Source: Gammaproteobacteria bacterium (GTDB taxonomy: Bacteria > Pseudomonadota > Gammaproteobacteria > JAJDOJ01). Taken from it: 10,354 bases of DNA. The stretch is taken from assembly GCA_027030565.1 (NCBI GenBank), contig JALVEU010000197.1, positions 1 through 10,354 of the forward strand, in the 5' to 3' direction. The notes beneath the pieces are model-generated. The model ran no database searches. It saw only the letters and a program-made list of their open reading frames with translations, and was not told the origin of the DNA. The position numbers were made by a program, and so were the translations under genes. Below are positions 1-6,530 of the stretch, piece by piece (the stretch's first letter is position 1; each line of letters begins with the position of its first letter).

Positions 1-373
1 GCAGACCGCCGTGTACCGCGGCGAGGTCGAGGCCGTGCGCGGATCCCAGCATCTGACCGGTGACGAACTCACCGTGGAGCTGCGTGACGGCGTGGTGTGG
101 CACCTCGTCGCCGTGGGCCACCCGGCTACGTTCCGCATGCTGCACGACGACGGCGAAGAGCTGCGTGCGCAGGCCGCACGCCTGGACTATCAGGCGGCGC
201 GACAGCGGCTGATCCTGACCGGTGACGCCCGCGTGACCAAGGGCGAGAAGACCATCGAGGCGCAGCGCATCGTCTACCACGTGGACACCGGCGCTGCCGA
301 GGCCGAGGCCCCGGCGGGTGAACGCGTGCGCACCATCCTCGTGCCCAAGGTCCAGGAGCAGGCGACGCCGTGA
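1..373 (+). CDS. lptA: LptA, periplasmic LPS-transport protein (5' end outside window)
   Basis: This is the C-terminal part (about 123 residues) of an OstA/LptA-domain protein. The reading frame is open from base 2, so the true start and signal peptide lie upstream; the GTG at 11 is inside the domain and is not taken as a start. LptA is the periplasmic bridge that carries lipopolysaccharide from LptC at the inner membrane to LptD at the outer membrane. The visible part has the repeating beta-strand pattern of the jellyroll: a segment ending in HLTGDELTVEL, then ARLDYQAARQRLILTGDARV, then KGEKTIEAQRIVYHVDTG. Such 'sequence/open frame/GDA' repeats are typical of the family. The tail ends in VRTILVPK, where many LptA proteins have a basic or proline-rich end. 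The stop overlaps the lptB start by 4 bp (GTGA), the usual lptA-lptB coupling, which strongly supports the name despite the truncation. Confidence 0.9.
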   Translation, partial: QTAVYRGEVEAVRGSQHLTGDELTVELRDGVVWHLVAVGHPATFRMLHDDGEELRAQAARLDYQAARQRLILTGDARVTKGEKTIEAQRIVYHVDTGAAEAEAPAGERVRTILVPKVQEQATP

Positions 374-1107
374 ACGCGGCCTGCACTGCGCTCTGCGCAC
401 ACGACCTGCACAAGCGCTACCGGCATCGAGCGGTGGTGAGCGGCGTGTCCCTGCACGTGGAGCCCGGGGAAGTCGTGGGACTGCTGGGTCCCAACGGGGC
501 CGGCAAGACCACCTGCTTCTACATGATCGTGGGGCTGGTGCGCCCGGACGGCGGTCGGATCACCGTGGACGGGCGCGACGTGAGCCTGCTCCCCATGCAC
601 GTCCGCGCCCGGTTGGGCATCGGCTATCTGCCCCAGGAGGCCTCGGTGTTTCGGGGCCTCAGCGTCCGCGACAACATCCTTGCCGCCCTGGAGACCCGCC
701 GGGGACTCGACGCCCGCCGACGCCGCCGACGGCTGGAGGCATTGCTCGACGAACTGCAGATCGCCCACGTGGCCGACACGCGTGGGGCCAGCCTTTCCGG
801 GGGCGAGCGCCGTCGGGTGGAGATCGCCCGTGCGCTGGCCCTGGACCCCCATTACATGCTCCTGGACGAGCCATTCGCCGGGGTGGATCCCATCTCGGTG
901 CTCGACATCCAGCGCATCGTCGCCCACCTGCGCGCGCGCGGCATCGGCGTGCTCATCACCGACCACAACGTGCGCGAGACCCTGGGCATCTGCGACCGCG
1001 CCTACATCCTGAGTGACGGCGGGCTCATCGCCGAGGGCCCCCCGGAAGAGATCCTGCACCACCGCAGGGTGCGCGAGGTCTATCTCGGCGAGCATTTCCA
1101 GCTTTGA
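370..1107 (+). CDS. lptB: LptB, ATPase of the LPS export ABC transporter
   Basis: A 245-residue ABC ATPase that powers extraction of lipopolysaccharide from the inner membrane as part of LptB2FGC. All catalytic elements are present: Walker A GPNGAGKTT at residues 40-48, Q-loop Gln89 in YLPQEASVFRGL, ABC signature LSGGE at 142-146, Walker B YMLLDE at 162-167 with catalytic Glu167, D-loop following it (FAGVDP), and the switch His199 in ITDHNVRETL. The Q-loop wording and the DHNVRETL switch are characteristic of LptB rather than of amino-acid importers of similar size. Length matches the family (about 240). The GTG start overlaps the lptA stop, so the two are translationally coupled. A run of Arg at 115-121 is a local oddity in the helical domain and probably a composition effect. 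The gene ends the LPS-export part of the cluster. Confidence 0.96.
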   Translation: MNAACTALCAHDLHKRYRHRAVVSGVSLHVEPGEVVGLLGPNGAGKTTCFYMIVGLVRPDGGRITVDGRDVSLLPMHVRARLGIGYLPQEASVFRGLSVRDNILAALETRRGLDARRRRRRLEALLDELQIAHVADTRGASLSGGERRRVEIARALALDPHYMLLDEPFAGVDPISVLDIQRIVAHLRARGIGVLITDHNVRETLGICDRAYILSDGGLIAEGPPEEILHHRRVREVYLGEHFQL

Positions 1108-1135
1108 TGCCGCGCAAAGGCACGCCACGCGGCAT
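1107..1135 (+). terminator. Hairpin at the end of lptB, terminator-like but without T-tract
   Basis: A perfect 8-bp inverted repeat: ATGCCGCG at 1107-1114 and CGCGGCAT at 1128-1135, with a 13-nt loop. It begins on the last base of the lptB stop codon and lies about 100 bp before the rpoN promoter box, where a transcription boundary would be expected. No run of T follows, so it is not a classical intrinsic terminator; it may protect the 3' end or weaken read-through. Stem pairing was read by eye and no folding energy was calculated. Confidence 0.4.
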
Positions 1136-1230
1136 GTGCTACAAGTTCAGGCCAAGGGGGCGGGCCGCGCAGCTGTCCCGAGTTCCGGATCGGCGGTCGC
1201 ACCGCACCGGTCCAGTCTACGCAATTCCCC

Positions 1231-1236
1231 TATAAT
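1231..1236 (+). promoter_or_regulatory. Perfect -10 box (TATAAT) ahead of rpoN
   Basis: TATAAT stands out in an otherwise GC-rich spacer between lptB and rpoN. It predicts a transcription start near 1243 and a 5' leader of about 114 nt before the rpoN start at 1357. No good -35 hexamer is visible at 16-18 bp spacing (around 1207-1214 the sequence is CGGTCC-like) and there is no extended TG, so activity would depend on the perfect -10 or on an activator. Confidence 0.55.
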
Positions 1237-1356
1237 GGGATGGGAGAGTCGGGGAGCGGCTCGCCGCTGGGCCGCGATCCGCGCCCCCACAGAGCAGGGT
1301 TCGATCACGCCAGGCAGACAAGGAACTGGATTGCTCAAGCGCAGGCGTACCCGGAC

Positions 1357-2754
1357 ATGATGAAGCCTTCCCTGCATCTTCGCGTCGGTCAGCAGTTGAC
1401 CATGACCCCGCAGTTGCAGCAGGCGATCCGTTTGTTGCAGCTGCCGGCCATCGAACTGCAGGCGGAGATCCAGCAGGCGTTCGAAGAGAATCCCATGCTC
1501 GAACAGGTGGAGGAGCGCCCGGACGAGGAGCCCGGCGCCGAGAGCCCGGCCGAGGCTCCGGTGGAGACCAGCTGGGACGACCTTCACCCCTATTCCGGAG
1601 GCACGGGGGGTGCGGCGGGCACGGACGTCGACTACGACCCCCTGGACAACCGCAGCAGCGGCGAGGAGAGCCTGCGCGAACACCTCCTGTGGCAGATCCA
1701 GTTCACCGGCCTGGGTCCCCGTGACCGGGTCATCGCCACCGCCATCGTCGACGCCATCGACGAGGACGGCTACCTGCGTACCGAGCCCCGAGAGATCTGC
1801 GCCGAGCTCGCCGCGGACCTGCCAGAGGTGCACCACGACGAGGTCCTCGCCGTACTGCATCTGATCCAGCAGCTCGACCCGGTCGGCTGTGGGGCGCGCG
1901 ATCTGGCCGAGACGGTGCGCATCCAGCTCGCCCAGCTCCCCGAGGAGACGCCAGGCCTGGAGACCGCGCTGCACATCGCCCGGCATCACCTGGACCTGCT
2001 GGGCCGTAAAGGCCCGGACGCCGTGGCCCGGGCCATGCATCTGGACCGCCAGGCGATCGATCCGGCCCTGCGCCTCATCCGGCGCATGGACCCCAAGCCA
2101 GGGGCCCGCATCGGCCAGTGGCAGGCCGAATACGCCGTCCCCGACGTCCTGGTGCGCAAGGTCGACGGCAGCTGGCGGGTGGAACTCAATCCGGAAGTCA
2201 CGCCTCGACTGCGCATCCACCCGTACTATGCCGGTCTGGTGCGGCGCGCCGACAAGAGCCAGGAGAACCAGTACCTGCGCAACCAGCTACAGGAGGCGCG
2301 CTGGTTCCTGCGCAGCCTCCAGAGCCGGGGCGAGACCCTGCTGCGCGTGGCCACGGCCATCGTCAGCCGCCAGCGCCCGTTCCTGGAATACGGGGAGCAG
2401 GCCATGCGGCCGCTGGTGCTGCGTGAGATCGCCGAGGAGCTCGGTTTGCATGAGTCCACCGTCTCGCGGGTGACCACGCGCAAGTACATGCACACGCCAC
2501 GCGGCGTGTTCGAATTCAAGTATTTCTTCTCAAGCCACGTGCACACGGCGGACGGGGGCACGTGTTCGGCCACCGCCATTCGCGCGCTGATCCGCAAGCT
2601 CATCGCGGAGGAACCCCCCGGAAAGCCCCTCAGCGACAGCCGGATCGCGGCCATCCTCTCCGAGAGGGGTATCGAAGTGGCCCGCCGAACCGTGGCCAAA
2701 TACCGGGAGTCCATGCAGATTCCCTCCTCCACGGAGCGAAGGAAGTCGGCCTGA
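1357..2754 (+). CDS. rpoN: RNA polymerase sigma-54 factor RpoN
   Basis: A 465-residue sigma-54 that directs RNA polymerase to -24/-12 promoters and needs AAA+ activators. Domains in order: Gln/Leu-rich region I at 1-50 (GQQLTMTPQLQQAIRLLQLP), which binds the activator and holds the closed complex; acidic region II at about 51-105; core-binding domain at about 106-250; and the DNA-binding part, with a helix-turn-helix near 355-374 (LREIAEELGLHESTVSRVT) and the RpoN box ARRTVAKYRE at 442-451, which recognises the -24 element. The start is set at 1357 (MMKPSL...; 1360 is equally possible) because region I begins there in the family. The frame is open back to an ATG at 1240, but that codon lies just upstream of the start site predicted from TATAAT. 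A weak AGGCG lies 9 nt before the start. hpf follows after 49 bp, probably in the same transcript. Confidence 0.97.
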   Translation: MMKPSLHLRVGQQLTMTPQLQQAIRLLQLPAIELQAEIQQAFEENPMLEQVEERPDEEPGAESPAEAPVETSWDDLHPYSGGTGGAAGTDVDYDPLDNRSSGEESLREHLLWQIQFTGLGPRDRVIATAIVDAIDEDGYLRTEPREICAELAADLPEVHHDEVLAVLHLIQQLDPVGCGARDLAETVRIQLAQLPEETPGLETALHIARHHLDLLGRKGPDAVARAMHLDRQAIDPALRLIRRMDPKPGARIGQWQAEYAVPDVLVRKVDGSWRVELNPEVTPRLRIHPYYAGLVRRADKSQENQYLRNQLQEARWFLRSLQSRGETLLRVATAIVSRQRPFLEYGEQAMRPLVLREIAEELGLHESTVSRVTTRKYMHTPRGVFEFKYFFSSHVHTADGGTCSATAIRALIRKLIAEEPPGKPLSDSRIAAILSERGIEVARRTVAKYRESMQIPSSTERRKSA

Positions 2755-2803
2755 GGCGCAAACGCGTCCGACCGTGGATTCAACTCACAGAAGGAGTCGC
2801 ACC

Positions 2804-3136
2804 ATGCACATCGACCTGACTGGCCATCACATCGAGTTGACGCCGGCCCTGCGCGACTATGTGAACGAGAAATTCGACCGCTTGGAGCGGCATTTCACGC
2901 ACGTCATCGACGTTCACGTGGTGCTCTCGGTGGAGAAGGTCCGGCACAAGGCCGAGGCGTCCATGATGGTCAGCGGCAACCGCCTGTTCGCCGATCACAT
3001 CGAAGACAACATGTATGCGGCGATCGATGGGCTGGTCGACAAGCTGGACCGACAGATCATCAAGCACAAGGAGAAGCGCAAGGACCACCATCGTGCCGAA
3101 GGCTCGCACCGAAACGCCGTGTTCGGCGGGGAGTAA
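2804..3136 (+). CDS. hpf: Ribosome hibernation promoting factor, short form (HPF/RaiA family)
   Basis: A 110-residue short HPF, a cytoplasmic protein that binds the decoding centre of the 30S subunit in stationary phase and helps form inactive 100S ribosomes. It has the beta-alpha-beta-beta-beta-alpha plan of the family: MHIDLTGHHIELTPALRDYV at the start, VIDVHVVLSVEK and the strand around ASMMVSGNRLFA in the middle, and the final helix DNMYAAIDGLVDKLDRQI followed by a basic tail KHKEKRKDHH at 87-96. It lacks the extra C-terminal domain of long HPFs. The start at 2804 was chosen over a GTG at 2774 because a strong AAGGAG (2791-2796) lies 7 nt upstream and the family begins at MHID or MQI. A position directly after rpoN is standard for the family. 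Confidence 0.95.
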   Translation: MHIDLTGHHIELTPALRDYVNEKFDRLERHFTHVIDVHVVLSVEKVRHKAEASMMVSGNRLFADHIEDNMYAAIDGLVDKLDRQIIKHKEKRKDHHRAEGSHRNAVFGGE

Positions 3137-3227
3137 CGGCGAAGACACACACCGCCGAGGCGGCGGGCCAGGGAATCGGTTGGGGACAACGCGCCATGCG
3201 TCACTCATTGCACCGACGTCGGTGGAT

Positions 3228-3233
3228 TAGAAT
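3228..3233 (+). promoter_or_regulatory. Possible -10 box (TAGAAT) in the hpf-ptsN spacer
   Basis: The 188-bp spacer between hpf and ptsN is longer than the other gaps inside this cluster. It contains TAGAAT (5 of 6 to consensus), with TTGCAC at 3208-3213 only 14 bp upstream, too short for a normal -35 spacing. A small GC stem (CCGC/GCGG, 3152-3163) lies just after hpf. The remainder up to 3325 is GC-rich with no other signal that I can see. The predicted leader before ptsN would be about 85 nt. Confidence 0.35.
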
Positions 3234-3324
3234 TGCAGGACCGCGGCAACGACCGCAGGCAGGGACAGGGCCGCGTGCGCCCGAGCCGCGCGAGGCGCAA
3301 CGCACACGGACTGCAGGCACGACC

Positions 3325-3792
3325 ATGAACATCTCCCAGCTGTTGGCGCCGGAACGGATTCGGCTTCAGCCCTCGGTCAGCAGCAAGAAACGCGCCCTGG
3401 AAATCGTCGGGGAGCTGCTAGCCACCGCGCTGCCGGAGGTCTCGGAAGCTCGCATCTTCGATGCCCTGAACCAACGCGAACGACTGGGGAGCACCGGGCT
3501 CGGACAGGGCGTGGCCCTGCCCCACGGGCGGCTGGAGGGGGTGGACCGCCCCGTGGGGGCCCTCCTGGTCCTGGAAAATCCGGTGGAGTACGAGGCCATC
3601 GACCACCGGCCCGTGGACCTGATCTTTGCGCTGTTGGTGCCCGCCGAGGCCACCGACGAGCACCTGCAGATCCTTTCCACACTGGCCGAGCGGTTCTCCG
3701 ATCCCGGCTGGGTGGAACGGATCCGTGCGGCCCAGACCACAGAGGAGATTTTCGCGGCGGTGGACAAGCCCTCGCCGAGCTTCGCCGCCTGA
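3325..3792 (+). CDS. ptsN: PTS EIIA-Ntr regulatory protein PtsN
   Basis: A 155-residue EIIA of the fructose/nitrogen class (PTS_EIIA type 2). It accepts phosphate from an HPr-type carrier on a histidine but does not feed a sugar permease; in other bacteria it regulates K+ transport and nitrogen/carbon balance. The active-site motif GQGVALPHGR places the phospho-His at residue 67. The preceding RERLGSTGLG and the later DLIFALLVPAEATDEHLQIL are typical family blocks. The start at 3325 gives MNISQLLAPERI, the standard N-terminus, whereas the frame is open back to 3196 with sequence unlike the family. The ribosome site is weak (an AGG about 9 nt upstream). hprK begins 10 nt after its stop, so the two are likely co-translated. 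The link to rpoN is the classical one from which EIIA-Ntr takes its name. Confidence 0.95.
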   Translation: MNISQLLAPERIRLQPSVSSKKRALEIVGELLATALPEVSEARIFDALNQRERLGSTGLGQGVALPHGRLEGVDRPVGALLVLENPVEYEAIDHRPVDLIFALLVPAEATDEHLQILSTLAERFSDPGWVERIRAAQTTEEIFAAVDKPSPSFAA

Positions 3793-3802
3793 CCGTCCGG
3801 CC

Positions 3803-4741
3803 GTGGACACTCCGCTCACCGTTCAGCGCCTCTACGAGGATCTCTCCAAGCGGCTGAGCCTGGAATGGATCGCCGGCCAGAACGGCGCACACCGCAGCTT
3901 CGCCAGCCCGGCCACCGCCCCTACGGCCCCCTCGCTGGTGGGTCATTTCAACCTGATCCACGCCAACCAGGCCCAGGTGCTCGGGCGTCCGGAGCTCGAC
4001 TACCTGGCCCGCCTGCGCAAGAACTCCTACAAGGACGCCTGTGAACAGCTGTTCAAGAGCGGTTCCGTGGCCATCTTCATCACCGACGGCGAAGAGCCTC
4101 CGGAGCGCTTTCGCGAGCTGGCCGAGCATTACGCCCTGCCGGTGCTGCGCACCGTGCTCACCAGCAACGAGCTCATCAATCACCTGCGCTATTATTTCGC
4201 CCACAAGCTCGCCGAGCGGGTCCACCTGCATGGTGTGTTCCTGGAGGTCCTCAGCACCGGCGTGCTGCTGACCGGCGACAGCGGCGTGGGCAAGAGCGAA
4301 CTGGCGTTGGAGCTCATCACGCGTGGGCACCGGCTCATCGCCGACGACGCGCCCGAGTTCGCACGCATCGCACCGGACGTCATCAACGGCACGTGTCCCC
4401 CGCTGCTACAGGACTTCCTCGAGGTGCGCGGTCTGGGCGTGCTCAACATCCGGGCCATGTACGGCGACAGCGTGATCAAGGCCGGTAAATATCTACGCCT
4501 GATCGTGCACCTGAAACGGTACGACCCCACGCGCGAGGAGACCCCCACCGACCGGCTCCAGCACCGGCAGAAGACGCGCAACGTGCTGGGGGTGGAGATC
4601 CCGGAATTCACCTTGCCGGTGGCACCGGGACGCAACCTGGCGGTGCTGGTGGAGGCCGCGGTGCGCAATCATCTGCTGCGGCTCAACGGGTACAACGCGG
4701 CCGAGGACCTGGCGGCCCGTCAGCGACGCGCATTGAACTGA
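3803..4741 (+). CDS. hprK: HPr kinase/phosphorylase
   Basis: A 312-residue bifunctional enzyme that phosphorylates HPr on Ser46 with ATP or PPi and removes the phosphate by phosphorolysis. The N-terminal domain (about 1-130) is the variable HPrK_N part. The catalytic domain has the conserved His143 (HGVFLEV), Walker A GDSGVGKS at 158-165, the catalytic Asp pair D181-D182 in LIADDAPEF, and the HPrK/P signature EVRGLGVLNIRAMYG at 207-221. The C-terminal KTRNVLGVEIPEFTLPVAPGRN block is also typical. All catalytic residues that I can place are intact. A GTG at 3803 is taken as the start because it gives the normal length (about 310) and a short spacing after ptsN; the open frame further upstream overlaps ptsN in a different frame. 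In Firmicutes the enzyme controls catabolite repression; in Proteobacteria it usually sits, as here, beside rapZ and ptsH in a PTS lacking permeases. Confidence 0.95.
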   Translation: MDTPLTVQRLYEDLSKRLSLEWIAGQNGAHRSFASPATAPTAPSLVGHFNLIHANQAQVLGRPELDYLARLRKNSYKDACEQLFKSGSVAIFITDGEEPPERFRELAEHYALPVLRTVLTSNELINHLRYYFAHKLAERVHLHGVFLEVLSTGVLLTGDSGVGKSELALELITRGHRLIADDAPEFARIAPDVINGTCPPLLQDFLEVRGLGVLNIRAMYGDSVIKAGKYLRLIVHLKRYDPTREETPTDRLQHRQKTRNVLGVEIPEFTLPVAPGRNLAVLVEAAVRNHLLRLNGYNAAEDLAARQRRALN

Positions 4742-4796
4742 ACCGCCCGGGTGCCCCGCGCCCAGAGCCCCACTGCAGATCCCAAGAAACCACGCC

Positions 4797-5693
4797 ATGA
4801 GCGGTCTACCTTCGGAGCTGGTGATCGTCAGCGGCCTGTCGGGCTCCGGCAAGACCGTGGCCCTGCACACCCTCGAAGACGAGGGCTATCACTGCATCGA
4901 CAATCTCAGCCCTGGCCTGCTCAAGGCCCTGGTCCTGCAGTGGGAGGCGGAAGGCACCGGCTACTACGATCGGGTGGCGGTGGGTATCGATGCGCGCAGC
5001 AATCCGCGCGCGTTGCAGGGATTTCCGACCCTGCTCGGCGAGATCCGGAGTCGGGGGGTCGAGCCCCGCGTGGTGTTCTTGCAGGCCGACGCCGAGACCC
5101 TGCTCAAGCGCTTCAGCGAGACGCGGCGGCGCCACCCCCTCACCCGGCGCGGACTGCCCCTGCTCGAGGCGATCCATCTGGAACGTGCCCTGCTGGCGGA
5201 GATCGCCGACTCGGCCGATCTGCTGATCTCCACCTCGCAGACCAACGTTCATCAGCTGCGCGCCGTCGTTCGCGAGCGCGTGGTACGCACCGGGGCCAGC
5301 ACGCTCTCTTTGCTCCTGCAGTCCTTCGGCTACAAGCACGGCGTACCCAGCGACTCGGACTTCGTGTTCGACGCCCGCTGCCTGCCCAACCCCCACTGGC
5401 AACCGGAGCTCAGACCGCTCACCGGCCGGGATACAGCGGTGCAGGCCTTCCTTGAGGCATCACCTGCGGTCATGCGCATGAGCGCTTCCATCGCCGGGTT
5501 TCTCGAGACCTGGCTCGGACACTTCCAGGCCGAGGGGCGGCGCTACCTCACCGTGTCCATCGGCTGCACGGGCGGTCAGCACCGCTCCGTGTATCTGGCC
5601 GAGACACTGGCCGACCGCTTCCGCGGACGAGCAGGCCTCAGTGTCTCCGTGCGCCACCGCGAACTGGGCCTGTTCGACGGCCGGAGTCTGTGA
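4797..5693 (+). CDS. rapZ: RapZ (YvcJ family) nucleotide-binding regulator
   Basis: A 298-residue P-loop protein of the RapZ/YvcJ family (about 284 in E. coli). Walker A GLSGSGKT lies at 13-20, followed by the family text YHCIDNLSPGLL, a Walker B-like VGIDARSNP at 62-70, and the C-terminal glucosamine-6-phosphate-binding half with SIGCTGGQHRSV at 254-265. In E. coli RapZ senses GlcN6P and delivers sRNA GlmZ to RNase E, thereby tuning GlmS and cell-envelope precursor supply. The E. coli protein ends in a basic KRKP tail needed for RNA binding; here the matching end reads ELGLFDGRSL and lacks the cluster, so the RNA-binding role is uncertain although the GlcN6P site looks intact. The start at 4797 follows an AAGAAA stretch and gives the usual N-terminus. 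It lies 55 bp after hprK, probably in the same transcript, and a hairpin follows the stop. Confidence 0.95.
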   Translation: MSGLPSELVIVSGLSGSGKTVALHTLEDEGYHCIDNLSPGLLKALVLQWEAEGTGYYDRVAVGIDARSNPRALQGFPTLLGEIRSRGVEPRVVFLQADAETLLKRFSETRRRHPLTRRGLPLLEAIHLERALLAEIADSADLLISTSQTNVHQLRAVVRERVVRTGASTLSLLLQSFGYKHGVPSDSDFVFDARCLPNPHWQPELRPLTGRDTAVQAFLEASPAVMRMSASIAGFLETWLGHFQAEGRRYLTVSIGCTGGQHRSVYLAETLADRFRGRAGLSVSVRHRELGLFDGRSL

Positions 5694-5699
5694 ACCGCA

Positions 5700-5722
5700 T
5701 CCGTCCCGGCCCCACGGACGGA
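5700..5722 (+). terminator. Hairpin after rapZ, terminator-like but without T-tract
   Basis: A perfect 7-bp inverted repeat, TCCGTCC at 5700-5706 and GGACGGA at 5716-5722, with a 9-nt loop. It starts 6 nt after the rapZ stop and ends 6 nt before the -35 of the next putative promoter, so it fits a boundary between the ptsN-hprK-rapZ and EIIA-ptsH-ptsI transcripts. Only AAATCCCTT follows, so it is not a strong intrinsic terminator. Read by eye; no energy was computed. Confidence 0.4.
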
Positions 5723-5728
5723 AATCCC

Positions 5729-5757
5729 TTGTCCGGCTCCACGCAACTGCGTACAGT
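5729..5757 (+). promoter_or_regulatory. Putative sigma-70 promoter for the EIIA-ptsH-ptsI group
   Basis: TTGTCC at 5729-5734 (4 of 6 to TTGACA) and TACAGT at 5752-5757 (4 of 6 to TATAAT) are separated by exactly 17 bp. It is the only pair in the window with both elements at ideal spacing. The predicted start is near 5764, giving a leader of about 26 nt that includes the strong GGGGAGG ribosome site. A short CCCC-TCAC-GGGG stem (5758-5769) overlaps the predicted start region. Confidence 0.5.
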
Positions 5758-5789
5758 CCCCTCACGGGGGAACGGGGAGGCCTTGCACC

Positions 5790-6191
5790 ATGCCGGTCGG
5801 CCTGCTGATCATCACGCACGCGCACGTGGGCAGGGAGCTGCTGGAGACCGCCGTCCAGATGCTGGGGTTGTGTCCGTTGCGCACCGGGCGCCTCGACGTG
5901 CCCATGGACGCCGACACCGACGCCCTGCGGGCCCGGGCCCGTTCGCTGTGTGCCGAGCTCGACGCCGGAGACGGCGTGCTCGTGCTCACCGACCTGTACG
6001 GCTCCACGCCCTGCAACATCGCGCTGGAGCTCATGGACAAGGCTCGGGTACAGGTGGTGGCCGGCGTCAATCTGCCCATGCTGGTGCGCGTACTCAACTA
6101 TCCCACGCTGGACCTCTGGGCGCTGACCACCAAGGCCGTCACGGGCGGCCACGACGGCATCGTCATCTGTGAGGAGGTCGCCCGAGGTTGA
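5790..6191 (+). CDS. PTS EIIA component, mannose/fructose class (ManX-like, soluble)
   Basis: A 133-residue single-domain EIIA of the mannose superfamily. The phospho-acceptor is His10 in LLIITHAHVG, in the same position as in E. coli ManX. The second signature, LTDLYGSTPCNIA with Asp68, and GVNLPMLVRVLNYP at 92-105 are typical of the fold. It contains no EIIB domain, unlike ManX, and no EIIB, EIIC or EIID gene is in the window, so a sugar transport role is unlikely; stand-alone proteins of this type in Proteobacteria are thought to be regulatory phosphate acceptors from HPr. GGGGAGG (5774-5780) lies 9 nt before the ATG, the strongest ribosome site of the group. ptsH follows after 48 bp. Its class differs from PtsN, so HPr has two different EIIA partners encoded here. 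No gene symbol is given because naming varies (ptsL, ptsM, manX). Confidence 0.93.
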   Translation: MPVGLLIITHAHVGRELLETAVQMLGLCPLRTGRLDVPMDADTDALRARARSLCAELDAGDGVLVLTDLYGSTPCNIALELMDKARVQVVAGVNLPMLVRVLNYPTLDLWALTTKAVTGGHDGIVICEEVARG

Positions 6192-6239
6192 GCCGCCCTC
6201 GCGCCACGGGCCGGGACACGCCGTCACCAGGATCGCCAA

Positions 6240-6509
6240 GTGGTCGAGACAGAGCTGGAAATCGTCAACAAACTGGGCCTGCACGCACGGGCGGCTGCCA
6301 AGTTCGTCAAGCTGGCCTCGAACTTTCAGTCGGAGATCCATCTCGCCCGGGGCGGGCGGGAAGTCAACGGCAAGAGTATCATGGGCGTGATGATGCTGGC
6401 CGCCGCACGCGGCACGCGCATCCGGCTGCGCACGGAGGGACCCGACGAAAAAGAGGCCGCCGAGGCTTTGGCAAGGCTGGTGGCCGAACGTTTCGGCGAG
6501 GAGGAGTAG
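6240..6509 (+). CDS. ptsH: Phosphocarrier protein HPr
   Basis: An 89-residue HPr that carries phosphate from Enzyme I to EIIA proteins. The active site KLGLHARAAAKFV gives His15 with the adjoining Arg17. The regulatory site GKSIMGVMML has Ser46, in the same IMGVM context as the Bacillus HPr recognised by HPr kinase; since hprK is encoded upstream, this serine is very likely modified. That is unlike enteric HPr, where no HprK exists. The GTG start at 6240 gives the normal N-terminus (VETELEIVNKLGLHAR); AGGAT at 6229-6233 lies 6 nt upstream. The C-terminus is acidic (RFGEEE). ptsI follows after 21 bp, so the two are surely co-transcribed, and EIIA lies 48 bp upstream. Confidence 0.97.
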   Translation: MVETELEIVNKLGLHARAAAKFVKLASNFQSEIHLARGGREVNGKSIMGVMMLAAARGTRIRLRTEGPDEKEAAEALARLVAERFGEEE

Positions 6510-6530
6510 GGTCGCAGGATCCGACCGCCC

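Noticed and set aside
318..1016. Long + strand frames overlapping lptB (also 7634-8656 over ptsI and the small gene)
   Set aside because: They are Arg/Pro/Ala-rich out-of-frame translations of well-supported genes, with no ribosome site or family motif.
1240..1356. N-terminal extension of RpoN from an ATG at 1240
   Set aside because: The 39 extra residues do not resemble RpoN, the ATG lies before the start predicted by TATAAT, and region I begins at 1357/1360 as in the family.
3197..3212. TGCGTC-N5-TTGCA resembling a sigma-54 -24/-12 site ahead of ptsN, which would suit an rpoN-linked gene
   Set aside because: The -24 half lacks the essential GG (it reads TGCG), so it is unlikely to be used by sigma-54.
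4620..4634. TGGCAC followed by ACGCA, a second sigma-54-like pattern
   Set aside because: It is inside hprK, the -12 half is poor, and spacing is one base too short.
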